The position numbers were made by a program, and so were the translations under genes. The notes under the pieces were generated by a model. The model was not told the DNA's origin. It searched no databases and saw only the letters and a list, made by a program, of their open reading frames with translations. Below, one piece after another: positions 1-10,469 of a stretch of 64,000 bases of DNA (position 1 is its first letter; the number at the start of each line of letters is the position of its first letter). Source of the stretch: Candidatus Endomicrobiellum meruensis (GTDB taxonomy: Bacteria > Elusimicrobiota > Endomicrobiia > Endomicrobiales > Endomicrobiaceae); NCBI GenBank assembly GCA_031282625.1, contig JAITDI010000017.1, positions 1 to 64,000 of the forward strand, read 5' to 3'.

Positions 1-306
1 AATATAATAAACAACGGGATAGAATCAGTAGAGAACAAGAAAGCAGAGATAGAAGTAAGGTATGAAGAAAAAGGAGAAGAAGTAGAGATAAGGGTGAAGG
101 ATAACGGGAAAGGAATGCCCAAAGAGATGGTTGAGAAGTTAATGAAAGGAGAAGAAATAGGAACAACGAAGAAAGAAGGGCATGGAATAGGGACGCAGCA
201 GATAATAAGTATGATAAAAGCAATGAATGGACTGCTAAAGATAGAGTCAAAAGAGAATGTAGGCACAGAGTTTATACTTAGTCTTAAGAAGCTCTATAAG
301 AATTAA
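1..306 (+). CDS. Sensor histidine kinase, C-terminal HATPase (GHKL) fragment; 5' end outside window
   Basis: Frame 1 is open from base 1: NIINNGIES (N-box), DNGKGMP (G1), GHGIGTQQ (G2), ending TEFILSLKKLYKN*. Confidence 0.85.
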   Translation, partial: NIINNGIESVENKKAEIEVRYEEKGEEVEIRVKDNGKGMPKEMVEKLMKGEEIGTTKKEGHGIGTQQIISMIKAMNGLLKIESKENVGTEFILSLKKLYKN

Positions 307-363
307 ATAATTAAGATTATATTTTGTCGTTATTTTAATAACATAATTTGGAGAACTGAAATA

Positions 364-1530
364 ATGGAAATTCGTTACAATGAAAAATTAAAAAAATTGC
401 CTCCTTATCTCTTTATTGAAATAGATAGAAAGAAAAAAGAAGCAATAGACAGAGGTGCAGACATAATATCTTTAGGAGTTGGCGATCCTGATATTCCTAC
501 TCCTGAGCATATAATAAAATCTATGCAAGAAGCGGTTGCAAAGCCTTTTAATCATCAATATCCGTTTGGGACAGGTTTGCTTTCCTACAGGAAAGCTGTT
601 GTAGATTGGTACAAAAACAGATTTAACGTTGACTTGAATACTGACGAAGTTTGCTCTCTTATTGGTTCAAAAGAAGGTATAGGGCATATTCATTTAGGAT
701 TTATAAATCCAGGAGATATTGTTTTAATTCCAGAGCCTGGTTATCCAGTATATAATACTGGAACAATTTTTACCGACGGTATTCCATACTTCATGCCTTT
801 GCTTGAGAAAAATGGTTTTTTGCCTGATTTAAGTTCTATACCTCAAGATGTCGTCAAGAAAGTAAAATTGATTTTTATAAATTATCCTAATAATCCTACG
901 GCTGCTGTTGCTCCGAAAGAATTTTATGTAAAACTTATAGAATTTGCCAAAAAGAATAATATAATCGTAGCTGCAGATGCTGCGTATTCTGAAATATACT
1001 ATGACGAAAACGACAAGCCTTCAAGTTTCCTTGAGTTTCCAGGAGCTAAAGAAGTTGGTGTAGAATTTCATTCGCTTTCCAAAACATATAATATGACAGG
1101 TTGGCGTATAGGGTGGGTGTGCGGAAATAAAGACATTGTTGCAGGTATTGCTAAAGTTAAGGATAATTATGATTCTGGAGTTTTTCAAGCTATTCAAGAA
1201 GCTGCTATTACGGCGTTATCATCTTCGCAGAAATGTGTTGAGGACGCTAGAAAAATATATAAAGAGCGCAGAGATGTTTTGGTTGAAGGTTTAAAAAAGA
1301 TCGGTTGGGAAGTAAGTTTGCCCAAAGCTTCGTTTTATGTTTGGGCTAAGGTTCCAAAAGGATACACTTCTTCCCAAGTAATCTCAAAACTTCTTGATGA
1401 TGCGTCCATTGTCTGCACTCCTGGCAACGGTATGGGAAAAAGTGGCGAGGGGTATGTGAGATTTGCTTTAACTGTAGGCGTCCCAAGAATTAAAGAAGCT
1501 TTGGAACGTATAAGCAAAATTAATTGGTAA
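364..1530 (+). CDS. dapL: LL-diaminopimelate aminotransferase
   Basis: 388 aa PLP fold-type I aminotransferase; NYPNNPTAAVAP, SLSKTYNMTGWRIGW motifs; DapL-like N-terminus. Confidence 0.9.
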   Translation: MEIRYNEKLKKLPPYLFIEIDRKKKEAIDRGADIISLGVGDPDIPTPEHIIKSMQEAVAKPFNHQYPFGTGLLSYRKAVVDWYKNRFNVDLNTDEVCSLIGSKEGIGHIHLGFINPGDIVLIPEPGYPVYNTGTIFTDGIPYFMPLLEKNGFLPDLSSIPQDVVKKVKLIFINYPNNPTAAVAPKEFYVKLIEFAKKNNIIVAADAAYSEIYYDENDKPSSFLEFPGAKEVGVEFHSLSKTYNMTGWRIGWVCGNKDIVAGIAKVKDNYDSGVFQAIQEAAITALSSSQKCVEDARKIYKERRDVLVEGLKKIGWEVSLPKASFYVWAKVPKGYTSSQVISKLLDDASIVCTPGNGMGKSGEGYVRFALTVGVPRIKEALERISKINW

Positions 1531-1580
1531 AATTCCATGCAACTGCCTCACAATAAACTTTATATTTCTTGGAAAAAGAT

Positions 1581-1617
1581 AAAATGGCACGATTATTTGT
1601 TTCAATCGTGCCATTTT
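1581..1617 (+). terminator. Rho-independent-type terminator downstream of dapL
   Basis: AAAATGGCACGATT - 9 nt loop - AATCGTGCCATTTT perfect 14-bp stem followed by ATTATTATTAT. Confidence 0.8.
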
Positions 1618-1764
1618 ATTATTATTATATTTCCCGGTCGCAGCTTCTTAGGCAGCATTACAGTTCCCATGATTTTTAAATATCCTAAGCAATCTAGACA
1701 TAAAATTTCTGTTTTCATCTGCTTGTTCCACTTCTTACATTTGTGTTAAAATAAGTTGTAATTG

Positions 1765-2400
1765 TTACCGTAAAGGAGGAACAAAAGGAGTATTTGGTAT
1801 CTCTATTATTATCGGTGTCTGAATTTGTGTCGCTATTCATAGTCTGTCCATGAAAGCTATCTGGACTCTTCTATTTCTTTCTCTTTCTTCATCTATTGCA
1901 TCCTCATCTTCAACAATAATAAATGTCTCTATTTCTTGGTCTTGTGTAATTCCGCATTACTTGTTCATTTCTTTGTTCTCCCTCTTCTTCTGCTATTAGC
2001 CCTTCTGCTGTTGGATACCATTCGTTCTAACAGCGCACATGTCCATATGAGATCCTGATAGTGATCATAAGATTATGTATTGTATTGGTTCTTCATCCGT
2101 ATCTCTAGTTAAATTAGTAGGAGTATAAAAAAAGTTGGCGTTTAAAGTGAATTCATAATTAAGTAAGAAGTCTGTTACCATATCTTCTACGTAGTTGTAG
2201 TACTTGCCTCATTGTTCCCAGTACTTCTTGTTGTATATCTGCAATATGTATTCTATGTTCACCCTGGTGGTTATGTAGCAAACGATCTAATTCTTTTTGT
2301 GGTTGTACCTCATATTTTAACTCATTCTCTGGGAATCCACTAGGAGTATCATCCTATGTCTCATGTGGTCTAGGAAGTGGTCATGTACTGCATTCTGCTA
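1765..2400 (-). pseudogene. Decayed protein-coding gene of unknown function
   Basis: Minus strand gives coding-like pieces in shifting frames: ELKYEVQPQKELDRLLHNHQGEHRIHIADIQQEV; NKKYWEQ*GKYYNYVEDMVTDFLLNYEFTLNANFFYTPTNLTRDTDEEPIQYIIL*SLSGSHMDMCAVRTN; WYPTAEGLIAEEEGEQRNEQVMRNYTRPRNRD; VEDEDAIDEERERNRRVQIAFMDRL*IATQIQTPIIIEIPNTPFVPPLR*. Confidence 0.5.
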
Positions 2401-2604
2401 CAAAAAAACACTAATGATAAATAATAATTTTCCTTTCCTTTTTCTATGTATTATTAACTTGAATTTATAATATAACGAAATTTTATTTTAGAAAATTTAG
2501 TTTGTTAAAATTTTGTGAATTATAGCTGGTTTCATAATTTTCAAAAAGTCAAAGTCTATAAAAAATGCTAAAATATCAAACGTGTATAATGTTTAGGAGA
2601 AATT

Positions 2605-2982
2605 ATGGAAAATAAAATGCTTATTTTTGACAAAGTTATGTCAAGTTTGCTTGAAGCGATGCCGTATCAGTATGTAGGGAAAGATATAAATATTTGCATA
2701 GAGACTGAAGAATTTACATGTCTTTGTCCTTGGACAGGTTTTCCTGATTTTGCATATATCGTTATCAATTATACGCCTGATAAAAATGTTGTGGAGCTTA
2801 AATCTCTAAAAATGTATTTACAAAGTTATAGAATGGTTGGTATGGTTCATGAAAGCGTGGTAAATAGCATATTGGGAGATTTGGTTAAAGTTATTGAGCC
2901 TAAGGATATGTCTATAGACATAGAATTTGGTATAAGAGGTGGAATAACAACGACTGTAAGCGCTCAATATTTTAAAAAATAA
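2605..2982 (+). CDS. queF: NADPH-dependent 7-cyano-7-deazaguanine reductase (preQ1 synthase)
   Basis: 125 aa; FTCLCPWTGFPDFA, VELKSLKMYLQSYR, HES, RGGI match the QueF motif series. Confidence 0.85.
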   Translation: MENKMLIFDKVMSSLLEAMPYQYVGKDINICIETEEFTCLCPWTGFPDFAYIVINYTPDKNVVELKSLKMYLQSYRMVGMVHESVVNSILGDLVKVIEPKDMSIDIEFGIRGGITTTVSAQYFKK

Positions 2983-3000
2983 ACTTCTTTGAGGAAAACA

Positions 3001-4353
3001 ATGTTTCGTGAAAACAAAAACATACATTTCGTAGGTATAGGCGGTTCAGGAATGTCCGGGATTGCCGAAGTTTTGATAAATTTGGGTCATAAAGTTTCAG
3101 GTTCAGATTTAAAGAAAACAGACATTACCGAACATTTAAAATCAATCGGCGCGATAATTTTTATAGGACATAAAGCAGCTAATATAAAAGATTCAGATGT
3201 TGTGGTAATGTCAACTGCTATAAGTAAAAATAATCCCGAGGTTGTTGCGGCATTAAAGAAAAAGATACCCGTTATTCCGCGTATAGAAATGCTTGCCGAG
3301 CTTGCGAGATTAAAATATGCCGTAACTATAGCAGGAACGCACGGAAAAACTACCACAACTTCTCTTACTTCTCTTATTTTGGACGAAGGAGGTTTTGATC
3401 CGACTATAGTTATAGGTGGAAGACTTAAAAATCTTAAAACCAGCGCAAGGCTTGGCAAGGGAGATTTTATAGTTGCAGAAGCCGACGAATCTGACGGATC
3501 ATTTTTAAAGCTTTCGCCAGTCATTACTGTTATAACAAACATAGATAATGACCATTTGGATTATTATGGCAGTATGGAAAATCTTAAAGATGCATTTATA
3601 AAACACATAAACTCGATACCTTTTTATGGGGCTGCTGTGATTTGTTTGGACAATGAGATTATAAGAGAAATAACGCCAAAGATTACGAGAAAATATATTA
3701 CTTATGGATTTATCGGAAAGCCCGACATAAAAGCATCCAATATTAAAGTACAAAAGGAATGTACAAGTTTTGACGTAATATATAAAAACAAAAAAATTGG
3801 AAACGTTTGTATTAAAATCCCAGGCAGACACAATATTTTAAACTCGCTTGCATCTATAGGAGTAGGATTGCGGCTTAATATACCTTTTAGCTTGATAGCT
3901 AAGGCAATCAATAAATTTAACGGCGTTGGCAGGCGGCTAGAGATAAAGGGCGAAAAAAATGGAATTATGGTGATAGACGATTACGGACACCATCCGACAG
4001 AAGTTGCGGCTACTATAAAAGCTGTGAAAGATTTTTGGCCCGAACGCAGACTTGTCGTTTTGTTTCAGCCTCATAGATATACGAGAACTCAAAATTTATT
4101 TAAAGAATTTGGTAAAAGTTTTTCAGATGCTGATATCGTGAAAGTGTTAGATATTTACCCTGCAGGAGAGAAACCTATAAAAGGCGTAAGTTCTGATTTA
4201 ATACTTAAAAGTCTGAAGAAAAATAAAAGTAATGCTGAGCATTTCTCAGATTTGAAAACCTTTTTGTCAATATTGTGTGAAGGCGATATAGTTTTAACTT
4301 TAGGTGCTGGAGACGTGTGGAAAAAAGGCGAAGAATTGCTAAAGATTATCTAG
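3001..4353 (+). CDS. murC: UDP-N-acetylmuramate--L-alanine ligase
   Basis: IHFVGIGGSGMSGIAE, TIAGTHGKTTTTS, DDYGHHPTEV; ATG at 3001 preceded by GAGGA (the track starts at an upstream TTG, 2989). Confidence 0.95.
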   Translation: MFRENKNIHFVGIGGSGMSGIAEVLINLGHKVSGSDLKKTDITEHLKSIGAIIFIGHKAANIKDSDVVVMSTAISKNNPEVVAALKKKIPVIPRIEMLAELARLKYAVTIAGTHGKTTTTSLTSLILDEGGFDPTIVIGGRLKNLKTSARLGKGDFIVAEADESDGSFLKLSPVITVITNIDNDHLDYYGSMENLKDAFIKHINSIPFYGAAVICLDNEIIREITPKITRKYITYGFIGKPDIKASNIKVQKECTSFDVIYKNKKIGNVCIKIPGRHNILNSLASIGVGLRLNIPFSLIAKAINKFNGVGRRLEIKGEKNGIMVIDDYGHHPTEVAATIKAVKDFWPERRLVVLFQPHRYTRTQNLFKEFGKSFSDADIVKVLDIYPAGEKPIKGVSSDLILKSLKKNKSNAEHFSDLKTFLSILCEGDIVLTLGAGDVWKKGEELLKII

Positions 4354-4366
4354 GAAGTTTTAAGAA

Positions 4367-5251
4367 ATGGACAAAAGTATTTTATCCAAATTGGCATCTT
4401 TGGGCTGTAGCATTTTTAAGGAAGAACTTCTTTCAAAGCATTGCTCTTTTAGAATAGGCGGTCCTGCAGATTATTTTATTGAGATTCCCAATGAAGAAGC
4501 GTTATCTTTGTTTCTAAAAACCGTAGGCAACGATAGTTTTTATGTTTTAGGCGGAGGGACAAACGTTCTGTTTTGTGACGATGGTTATAGGGGAATTGTC
4601 ATTTATTTGACTGGTAAATTAAAAGAAATTGTTGTTAACGGAGAAGAAATTTTTTGCGGTGGTGGAGCATTGCTTTCAAATGTTTTAAATACGGCTCTTA
4701 AAAATAATTTAATAGGATTAGAATTTGTTTCCGGTATCCCAGGTTCCGTAGGAGGTGCTGTTTACGGCAATGCTGGATTAAGGGATAAATGGATAGACTC
4801 TGCGATAAAAGAAGTGGGCATTTACACAGGTTCTAAAAAAGTATGGCTAAAAAGAGAACAAATTGATTTTTCTTATAGGAAAAGCAGCCTTGAAAATAGC
4901 GTTATTTCAGATGTATATTTTTCCTTGAAAAAGACTACAGAAAATGATAGTTTAGCAACGGTGTTTGAAAGTGTACAGAAACGTCTAAAAACCCAGCCTT
5001 TAAGTTTCCCAAATGCGGGAAGCATTTTTAAAAATCCTAAAGGGTTTAGCATTGGAAAACTTATTGAAGAAACCGGACTTAAAGGTGTTCGCATCGGTGG
5101 AGCTCAGATCTCTGAACTTCACGGGAATTTTATAATAAACGTAGGAGAAGCATCGGCAAAGGACGTTTTGGCTTTAATTAGTTTGATAGAAGAAAAAATA
5201 TATAAACAGTTCAGTATAAAGCTTGAAACGGAAATAAAGATAATAAAATGA
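4367..5251 (+). CDS. murB: UDP-N-acetylenolpyruvoylglucosamine reductase
   Basis: SFRIGGPADYF, LGGGTNVLF, GIPGSVGGAVYGNAG, NAGSIFKNP. Confidence 0.95.
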   Translation: MDKSILSKLASLGCSIFKEELLSKHCSFRIGGPADYFIEIPNEEALSLFLKTVGNDSFYVLGGGTNVLFCDDGYRGIVIYLTGKLKEIVVNGEEIFCGGGALLSNVLNTALKNNLIGLEFVSGIPGSVGGAVYGNAGLRDKWIDSAIKEVGIYTGSKKVWLKREQIDFSYRKSSLENSVISDVYFSLKKTTENDSLATVFESVQKRLKTQPLSFPNAGSIFKNPKGFSIGKLIEETGLKGVRIGGAQISELHGNFIINVGEASAKDVLALISLIEEKIYKQFSIKLETEIKIIK

Positions 5252-6201
5252 ATACTAATGATATTTTAGAAAGATTAAAAAATAAAAAAATAGGTGTTTT
5301 ATATGGTGGACTCTCCCGCGAAAGAGAAATTTCTATTAAGTCTGGGAAAGCTGTTTTAAGCGCCTTAAAAAGATTGAAGGTAAAAGCCATTGGCATAGAT
5401 GCAACCAGAGATGTTGCTGAAAAAATAAAAAAAGCAAATATTGACATAGCTTATGTAATTCTGCATGGACCAATGGGTGAAGATGGGACTATTCAGGGAA
5501 TGCTTGAGATTATGGGTATCCCTTACACATGCAGCGGCGTTTTTGCAAGCGCGCTTTCAATGGATAAAGATATTTCAAAGAAGCTTTTTAGGTGCAATGG
5601 AATTCCTACTCCTGACTGGACGGTTATAAAACAGTTTGAACCTTTTTCAGAGATAAAAAAATATCCTGTTGTTGTAAAGCCAGTTTCTCAAGGATCTGCT
5701 CTAGGCTTGACAATAGTAAAAAAGGCTTCTCAGTTTGCTATTGCCGCTAAAGAGGCTTTTAAGTACGACAATGAAATAATGGTGGAAAATTTTGTTTCCG
5801 GAAAAGAAATTACAGCCGGAGTTTTGAATGGAAAGGCTTTGCCTGTTATAGAGATAGTTCCTAAGGGAGAGTTTTACGACTTTAAATCTAAATATCAAAA
5901 AGGCGGTTCTAGGCATATTATTCCTGCAAGGATAAACAGCAAAGTTTATTCAAATGCTCAAAGTTATGCTGAAAAAATTTTTAAGATTTTTAAATGTAAA
6001 ACATTATGCCGTGTTGATATGATGGTTGATAAGAGCAACAAAATTTGGGTTCTTGAAAATAATACTATTCCGGGTATGACTGCGACGTCTCTCCTGCCAG
6101 ACGCAAGTAAAAGTATAGGTTATGGCTTTAATGACTTAGTTCTAAAAATTGTGGAGAACGCTTTATATGACAGTAAAAAAAAGGAACCGCTACATTTATA
6201 A
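5248..6201 (+). CDS. ddl: D-alanine--D-alanine ligase
   Basis: ATP-grasp ligase; GGLSREREISIKSG, HGPMGEDGTIQG, ENNTIPGMTATSLLP; ATGA overlap with murB. Confidence 0.95.
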   Translation: MNTNDILERLKNKKIGVLYGGLSREREISIKSGKAVLSALKRLKVKAIGIDATRDVAEKIKKANIDIAYVILHGPMGEDGTIQGMLEIMGIPYTCSGVFASALSMDKDISKKLFRCNGIPTPDWTVIKQFEPFSEIKKYPVVVKPVSQGSALGLTIVKKASQFAIAAKEAFKYDNEIMVENFVSGKEITAGVLNGKALPVIEIVPKGEFYDFKSKYQKGGSRHIIPARINSKVYSNAQSYAEKIFKIFKCKTLCRVDMMVDKSNKIWVLENNTIPGMTATSLLPDASKSIGYGFNDLVLKIVENALYDSKKKEPLHL

Positions 6202-6985
6202 AGCAATTCATATAAACAGCGGCTATTCCAGAAATAAAAAAAGTAGAAAAATTTTTAAGATTTTTTTCTATCTAGTATTTTTTGGAGGAATTGTTTATGG
6301 TTTATATTTTGGCATAAATGAACTACTTGGCATAGCTTATAAATCCGATAAAATGATTATAAAGGGTATAGATATAGTTGGTGCTAAAAATATTACAAAG
6401 ACTGAAATAAAGGAGCTTATCCCTTTTAAAATCGGCGATAACCTTTTAAAAGTGAAATTGTCTGAGACGGAGTCTGAGATAAAAAAATTAAAGCCAGAAC
6501 TGAAAAATATTGTTATTAACAGGCGTTGGCAAAAGATTAAAATCAAACTTTATGAAAGGACGCCAGAGGCTTTTGTAATGCAAAACGGTGAAATACATGG
6601 GATAGATTTTGATAATAAGCCATTTCCTCTTCGTGGTTTTATGAGCGAGATGAAAGTTCCTAAGATTATTTATAAAAATGATGAAGAGAAAAAGCGTCTT
6701 TTAGATTTTATAAAAAGGTTTAAGGCTATTTGTGGCGGATTTTTAGATAATATTTTAGAAATGAAAATAAACAATACAGATGATATTATTTTTATTACAG
6801 TAGATAATACGGCTATTATTTGGGGTGAAGAAATGCTCGAACATTTGCCCAATAAATTTAAAAATTTCCGAAAAGTTTACGAGGATGCGATGTCTAGATA
6901 TAAACAAATAGAGTATATAAATATGAATCTTTACCTTTCTGGCAGAATTATTGTAAAACCTGTTGCTGGATTATTAGCAAAATAA
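6167..6985 (+). CDS. ftsQ: Cell division protein FtsQ/DivIB (POTRA domain)
   Basis: Single N-terminal TM, POTRA-like IKGIDIVGAKNITKTEIKELIPFKIGDNLLKV; position between ddl and ftsA; start probably ATG 6167 (MTVKKRN). Confidence 0.85.
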   Translation: MTVKKRNRYIYKAIHINSGYSRNKKSRKIFKIFFYLVFFGGIVYGLYFGINELLGIAYKSDKMIIKGIDIVGAKNITKTEIKELIPFKIGDNLLKVKLSETESEIKKLKPELKNIVINRRWQKIKIKLYERTPEAFVMQNGEIHGIDFDNKPFPLRGFMSEMKVPKIIYKNDEEKKRLLDFIKRFKAICGGFLDNILEMKINNTDDIIFITVDNTAIIWGEEMLEHLPNKFKNFRKVYEDAMSRYKQIEYINMNLYLSGRIIVKPVAGLLAK

Positions 6986-7035
6986 GTTCAAACTTTAATG
7001 TATAAGCATAATTATTTGTTGGTAGAGGATTAAAA

Positions 7036-8277
7036 ATGTCTAAAAAAAATCTTGTGGCTGGTCTTGATATTGGTAGCAATCAAGTTTGTTGCGTTGCTGG
7101 GGTTTGCGATGAGGAAACAAGGATTTCAAAAATTCTTAGTGCGGTTTCAATATCGTGTGATGGAATTAAAGCCGGAGCTGTTATTAACATACAGGAAGCG
7201 GCTCTTGCAATAGGTAAAGCTTTTGAAGAGATTGAGAAAGTTGCCGGTGGTCAGATAGGAAAAGTTATCGTTGCTTTGAGAGGCAATTTTATCAATTCCA
7301 GAAATTCCAAAGGTGTAGCAAACATCAACTATTCCAATAGAGAAGTTACAGAAGAAACCGTTGAGAACGCCTTGGAAAGCGCAAGAAAACAGATAAGAAT
7401 GGATCCAGATCAAGAAATATTGCAGATAGTTCCACGCGAATATATACTAAACCAGCAAAGAGGAATACAAAATCCTATTGGAATGGAAGGGACTTATATA
7501 GAAGTTGATGTACATGCTTTTATAGCCTCAAGCAGCAATATAGGAAACATAAACAAGGCGATGGCGTCTGTAGGTGTAAATTGTGATGATAGGGTTTATG
7601 GATATTTAGCTGCAAGCGATATTCTGATTACCAAAGAAGAAAAAGAATTGAGTTGTCTCGTTATTGATTTTGGTGGACTTACCACAGGACTTGTTCATTA
7701 TGTTGATGGAATAATAAGACATACAGACGAAATTCTTGATGGTTCTGACTATATCACAAGAGATATAGGTCATAAATTAAGAGCTGCTTACTCTGTTTCA
7801 AAAGAAATTAAAGAAAAATATGGAGCGGCGTTTATTTATACTGATTTTATTAATGAAGAATTTGAATACAGAGCCGCAGATGGCAGGAATATAAAAAAGT
7901 GCAATAGGCACGAACTTGTAAACACTATAATAACGCCCAGAGTAGACAGGATTTTATACGAAATAAAAGAATTAACAGAAAAAAGTAATTACGGAGACGA
8001 ATTCCTTTCTGGAGGAATAATTCTTACGGGAGGTGGCAGCAGTCTTCCCGGTCTTGCTGAGGCTTTTGAAAAAGCGTTTAATTGCTCAGTCAGGACTGGA
8101 AGTCCAAATTTAGACAAGGTTATAGGTCGCGACGAAATATTATTAAATCCGTCTTATACTACAGCGATAGGAGCTGTAGCTTCAAACCTTTCAAATTCAA
8201 GATTTTATTCGGAAAAGAAGTCTTCAAAGATTGGAGTAGTGTCTAAAATATCAAAATGGTTTGAGGAAGTTTTCTAA
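7036..8277 (+). CDS. ftsA: Cell division protein FtsA
   Basis: AGLDIGSNQVCCVAG, LTGGGSSLPGL; directly upstream of ftsZ. Confidence 0.95.
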   Translation: MSKKNLVAGLDIGSNQVCCVAGVCDEETRISKILSAVSISCDGIKAGAVINIQEAALAIGKAFEEIEKVAGGQIGKVIVALRGNFINSRNSKGVANINYSNREVTEETVENALESARKQIRMDPDQEILQIVPREYILNQQRGIQNPIGMEGTYIEVDVHAFIASSSNIGNINKAMASVGVNCDDRVYGYLAASDILITKEEKELSCLVIDFGGLTTGLVHYVDGIIRHTDEILDGSDYITRDIGHKLRAAYSVSKEIKEKYGAAFIYTDFINEEFEYRAADGRNIKKCNRHELVNTIITPRVDRILYEIKELTEKSNYGDEFLSGGIILTGGGSSLPGLAEAFEKAFNCSVRTGSPNLDKVIGRDEILLNPSYTTAIGAVASNLSNSRFYSEKKSSKIGVVSKISKWFEEVF

Positions 8278-9381
8278 ATGAGTATAAAACTAGTATTGCC
8301 TTCAAAGGATATGAATACAGGACAGCATGCTGTAATAAAGATAATGGGTGTTGGTGGCGGTGGTTGCAATGCTGTTAATAGAATGATTGCTGCTAATGTC
8401 GGCAATGTGGAATTTGTTGCTATAAATACTGATGCGCAAGCGTTGCTCAAATCGTCTGCTTCGGATATTTTACAGATAGGCGAAAAAATAACAAAAGGTC
8501 TTGGCGTAGGGGGAAACCCTGAAGTTGGCAAGCAAGCGGCGGAAGAAAGTATTGAAGAAATAAGAGGAAGGCTTGTCGGTGCAGATATGGTTTTTGTAAC
8601 TGCAGGCATGGGGGGTGGAACAGGAACAGGAGCTGCCCCTATAATTGCAAAACTTGCAAAAGAAGCAGGAATACTAACTGTCGGTGTTGTTACGAAGCCT
8701 TTTGAACACGAAGGTAAAATAAGAATGCAGCAAGCTGAAGATGGAATAAAGAATCTTAAAGAATATACAGACGCTTTAATAGTTATTCCAAACGAAAGAG
8801 TTTTTAATGTTATAAATGAGAGGGTGGCTCTTGACGCTTTTTATCATATTATAGATGATGTCTTAAGGCAGAGCATTCAGGCTATAACGGACGTTATAAC
8901 GGTTACTGGCGAGATTAACAGAGATTTTGCAGACGTAAAAAATATCTTGTTAAATTCAGGAACCGCCTTAATTGGCATAGGCGAAAGTTCTGGATCCGAT
9001 TCTAAAGAAGCTGTTAAAAAAGCTGTAACAAGCCCTCTTTTAGACAATTACGATATTTCAAAAGCAACCAAGGCATTGGTGAATATAACTACAAATTCAA
9101 ATATTGCTGCAATAAAACTTCAAGAAATATTTAATGACATAAAAAGCTATGGCATTAACGGTCATGTTTTTTTTGGACACACTATAGACAACAGGCTTGA
9201 CGATAAAATTAAAATTACAATTATTGCTACAGGATTTCAATTTGGAGATTCTAAAGAAGATCCAAAAGAGAAAAAAGAGATACAGCCTGACTTCTTTTCA
9301 CAACAGATTTCTCCTCAGTCCGAAAATATTGAGCCATCAAAACCTGCGTACACATATTGGAAACCAAAATTCCTGAAATAA
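8278..9381 (+). CDS. ftsZ: Cell division protein FtsZ
   Basis: GVGGGGCNAVNRM, TAGMGGGTGTGAAP tubulin signature; C-terminal WKPKFLK peptide. Confidence 0.97.
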   Translation: MSIKLVLPSKDMNTGQHAVIKIMGVGGGGCNAVNRMIAANVGNVEFVAINTDAQALLKSSASDILQIGEKITKGLGVGGNPEVGKQAAEESIEEIRGRLVGADMVFVTAGMGGGTGTGAAPIIAKLAKEAGILTVGVVTKPFEHEGKIRMQQAEDGIKNLKEYTDALIVIPNERVFNVINERVALDAFYHIIDDVLRQSIQAITDVITVTGEINRDFADVKNILLNSGTALIGIGESSGSDSKEAVKKAVTSPLLDNYDISKATKALVNITTNSNIAAIKLQEIFNDIKSYGINGHVFFGHTIDNRLDDKIKITIIATGFQFGDSKEDPKEKKEIQPDFFSQQISPQSENIEPSKPAYTYWKPKFLK

Positions 9382-9451
9382 TCTGTATAATATGAGCTAT
9401 TAGAAAAAGATTTAACTACGATACAGGAAGAAAAAATATCAAACCATAAAG

Positions 9452-10096
9452 ATGAATTTTATATTCTCTGCAAATTTTCCTTACAAACATTTTACAACCA
9501 CTAAATCAGCTGGGGATATGAAGAATAAGGCTGAAAGGGATTCTTTCCTTCGGTCAATGGCTTTAAATCCTGCGGATTTAGTTCTTGCCAATCAAGTTCA
9601 TGGGAATAATATAAAAGTTGTTAAACGCTCTGACCAAAATATCCTTATTGATAATTGCGACGGTTTAATAACAACTGATAAAAATTTATTGTTGGGTATT
9701 TTTACCGCCGATTGTGTTCCTATTCTTATTTCTTCTAGCGATAGCGAAGTTAAAGCTGCGGTGCATGTTGGTTGGAAAGGACTTTATCTGGGAATAGTTG
9801 AGAATGCGATAGGAGTATTAATAAATGACTTTTGTATAAGTCCTAAAAGCATAAAAGTTTATATAGGTCCTCATATTCGTTCTTGTTGTTACAAAACTGG
9901 ATCTGAAATGGAAGATAAGTTTAATATTAAACTTATCAATGGTAATCTGGATTTATCTGCGATACTTCGCACTAAATTAGAAAACTATGGTGTTAACGAA
10001 ATTTTTGACGTTAATCAATGTACTTGCCATAATGAACAATTATTTTTCTCTTACAGGCGTGATTGTTGTGCTTATAGGCTCCTTTCTGTAATATAA
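9452..10096 (+). CDS. pgeF: Peptidoglycan editing factor / YfiH laccase-domain family
   Basis: ANQVHGNNI, TADCVPILI, AVHVGWKGL, IGPHIRSCCY motifs. Confidence 0.85.
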   Translation: MNFIFSANFPYKHFTTTKSAGDMKNKAERDSFLRSMALNPADLVLANQVHGNNIKVVKRSDQNILIDNCDGLITTDKNLLLGIFTADCVPILISSSDSEVKAAVHVGWKGLYLGIVENAIGVLINDFCISPKSIKVYIGPHIRSCCYKTGSEMEDKFNIKLINGNLDLSAILRTKLENYGVNEIFDVNQCTCHNEQLFFSYRRDCCAYRLLSVI

Positions 10097-10469
10097 AATC
10101 ACAAATTTCATATTCATTGCTAAATCTGACATACAGTTGGGCAAACTGTTAAAAATCAGCGAGACTGCTAAATTTAAATTTTTATTATTTAATGATTAGT
10201 AAAATAAAGCCTGCTGCTAAGACTGATGGTAACTAAATCTTATTTTGCTACAGAAATAAAAATTTGCTTGGCATTGCAAAAGCAATGTCTAATACTGTAG
10301 TCGTCCCTATAGGGTATTGGCGATGTTCAAACATTAAATTTACTCAGACTTTAATTAAGCTACTCCGTATGTTTCACATTTCTTTTTTAACTTCAAATTA
10401 TTTTTTATATTTATTAGTTTAGTATAATATTTACCATTAACATTATATGTTTTATTCGGAGGGATTAGC

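Noticed and set aside
1537-1749. + strand ORF of 70 aa after dapL
   Set aside because: Runs through the dapL terminator hairpin with no coding character.
3087-3542. 151-aa minus strand ORF
   Set aside because: Antisense shadow of murC.
10132-10150. Short hairpin ACAGTT-GGGCA-AACTGT after pgeF
   Set aside because: Only a 6-bp stem with no T-tract; not enough for a terminator call.
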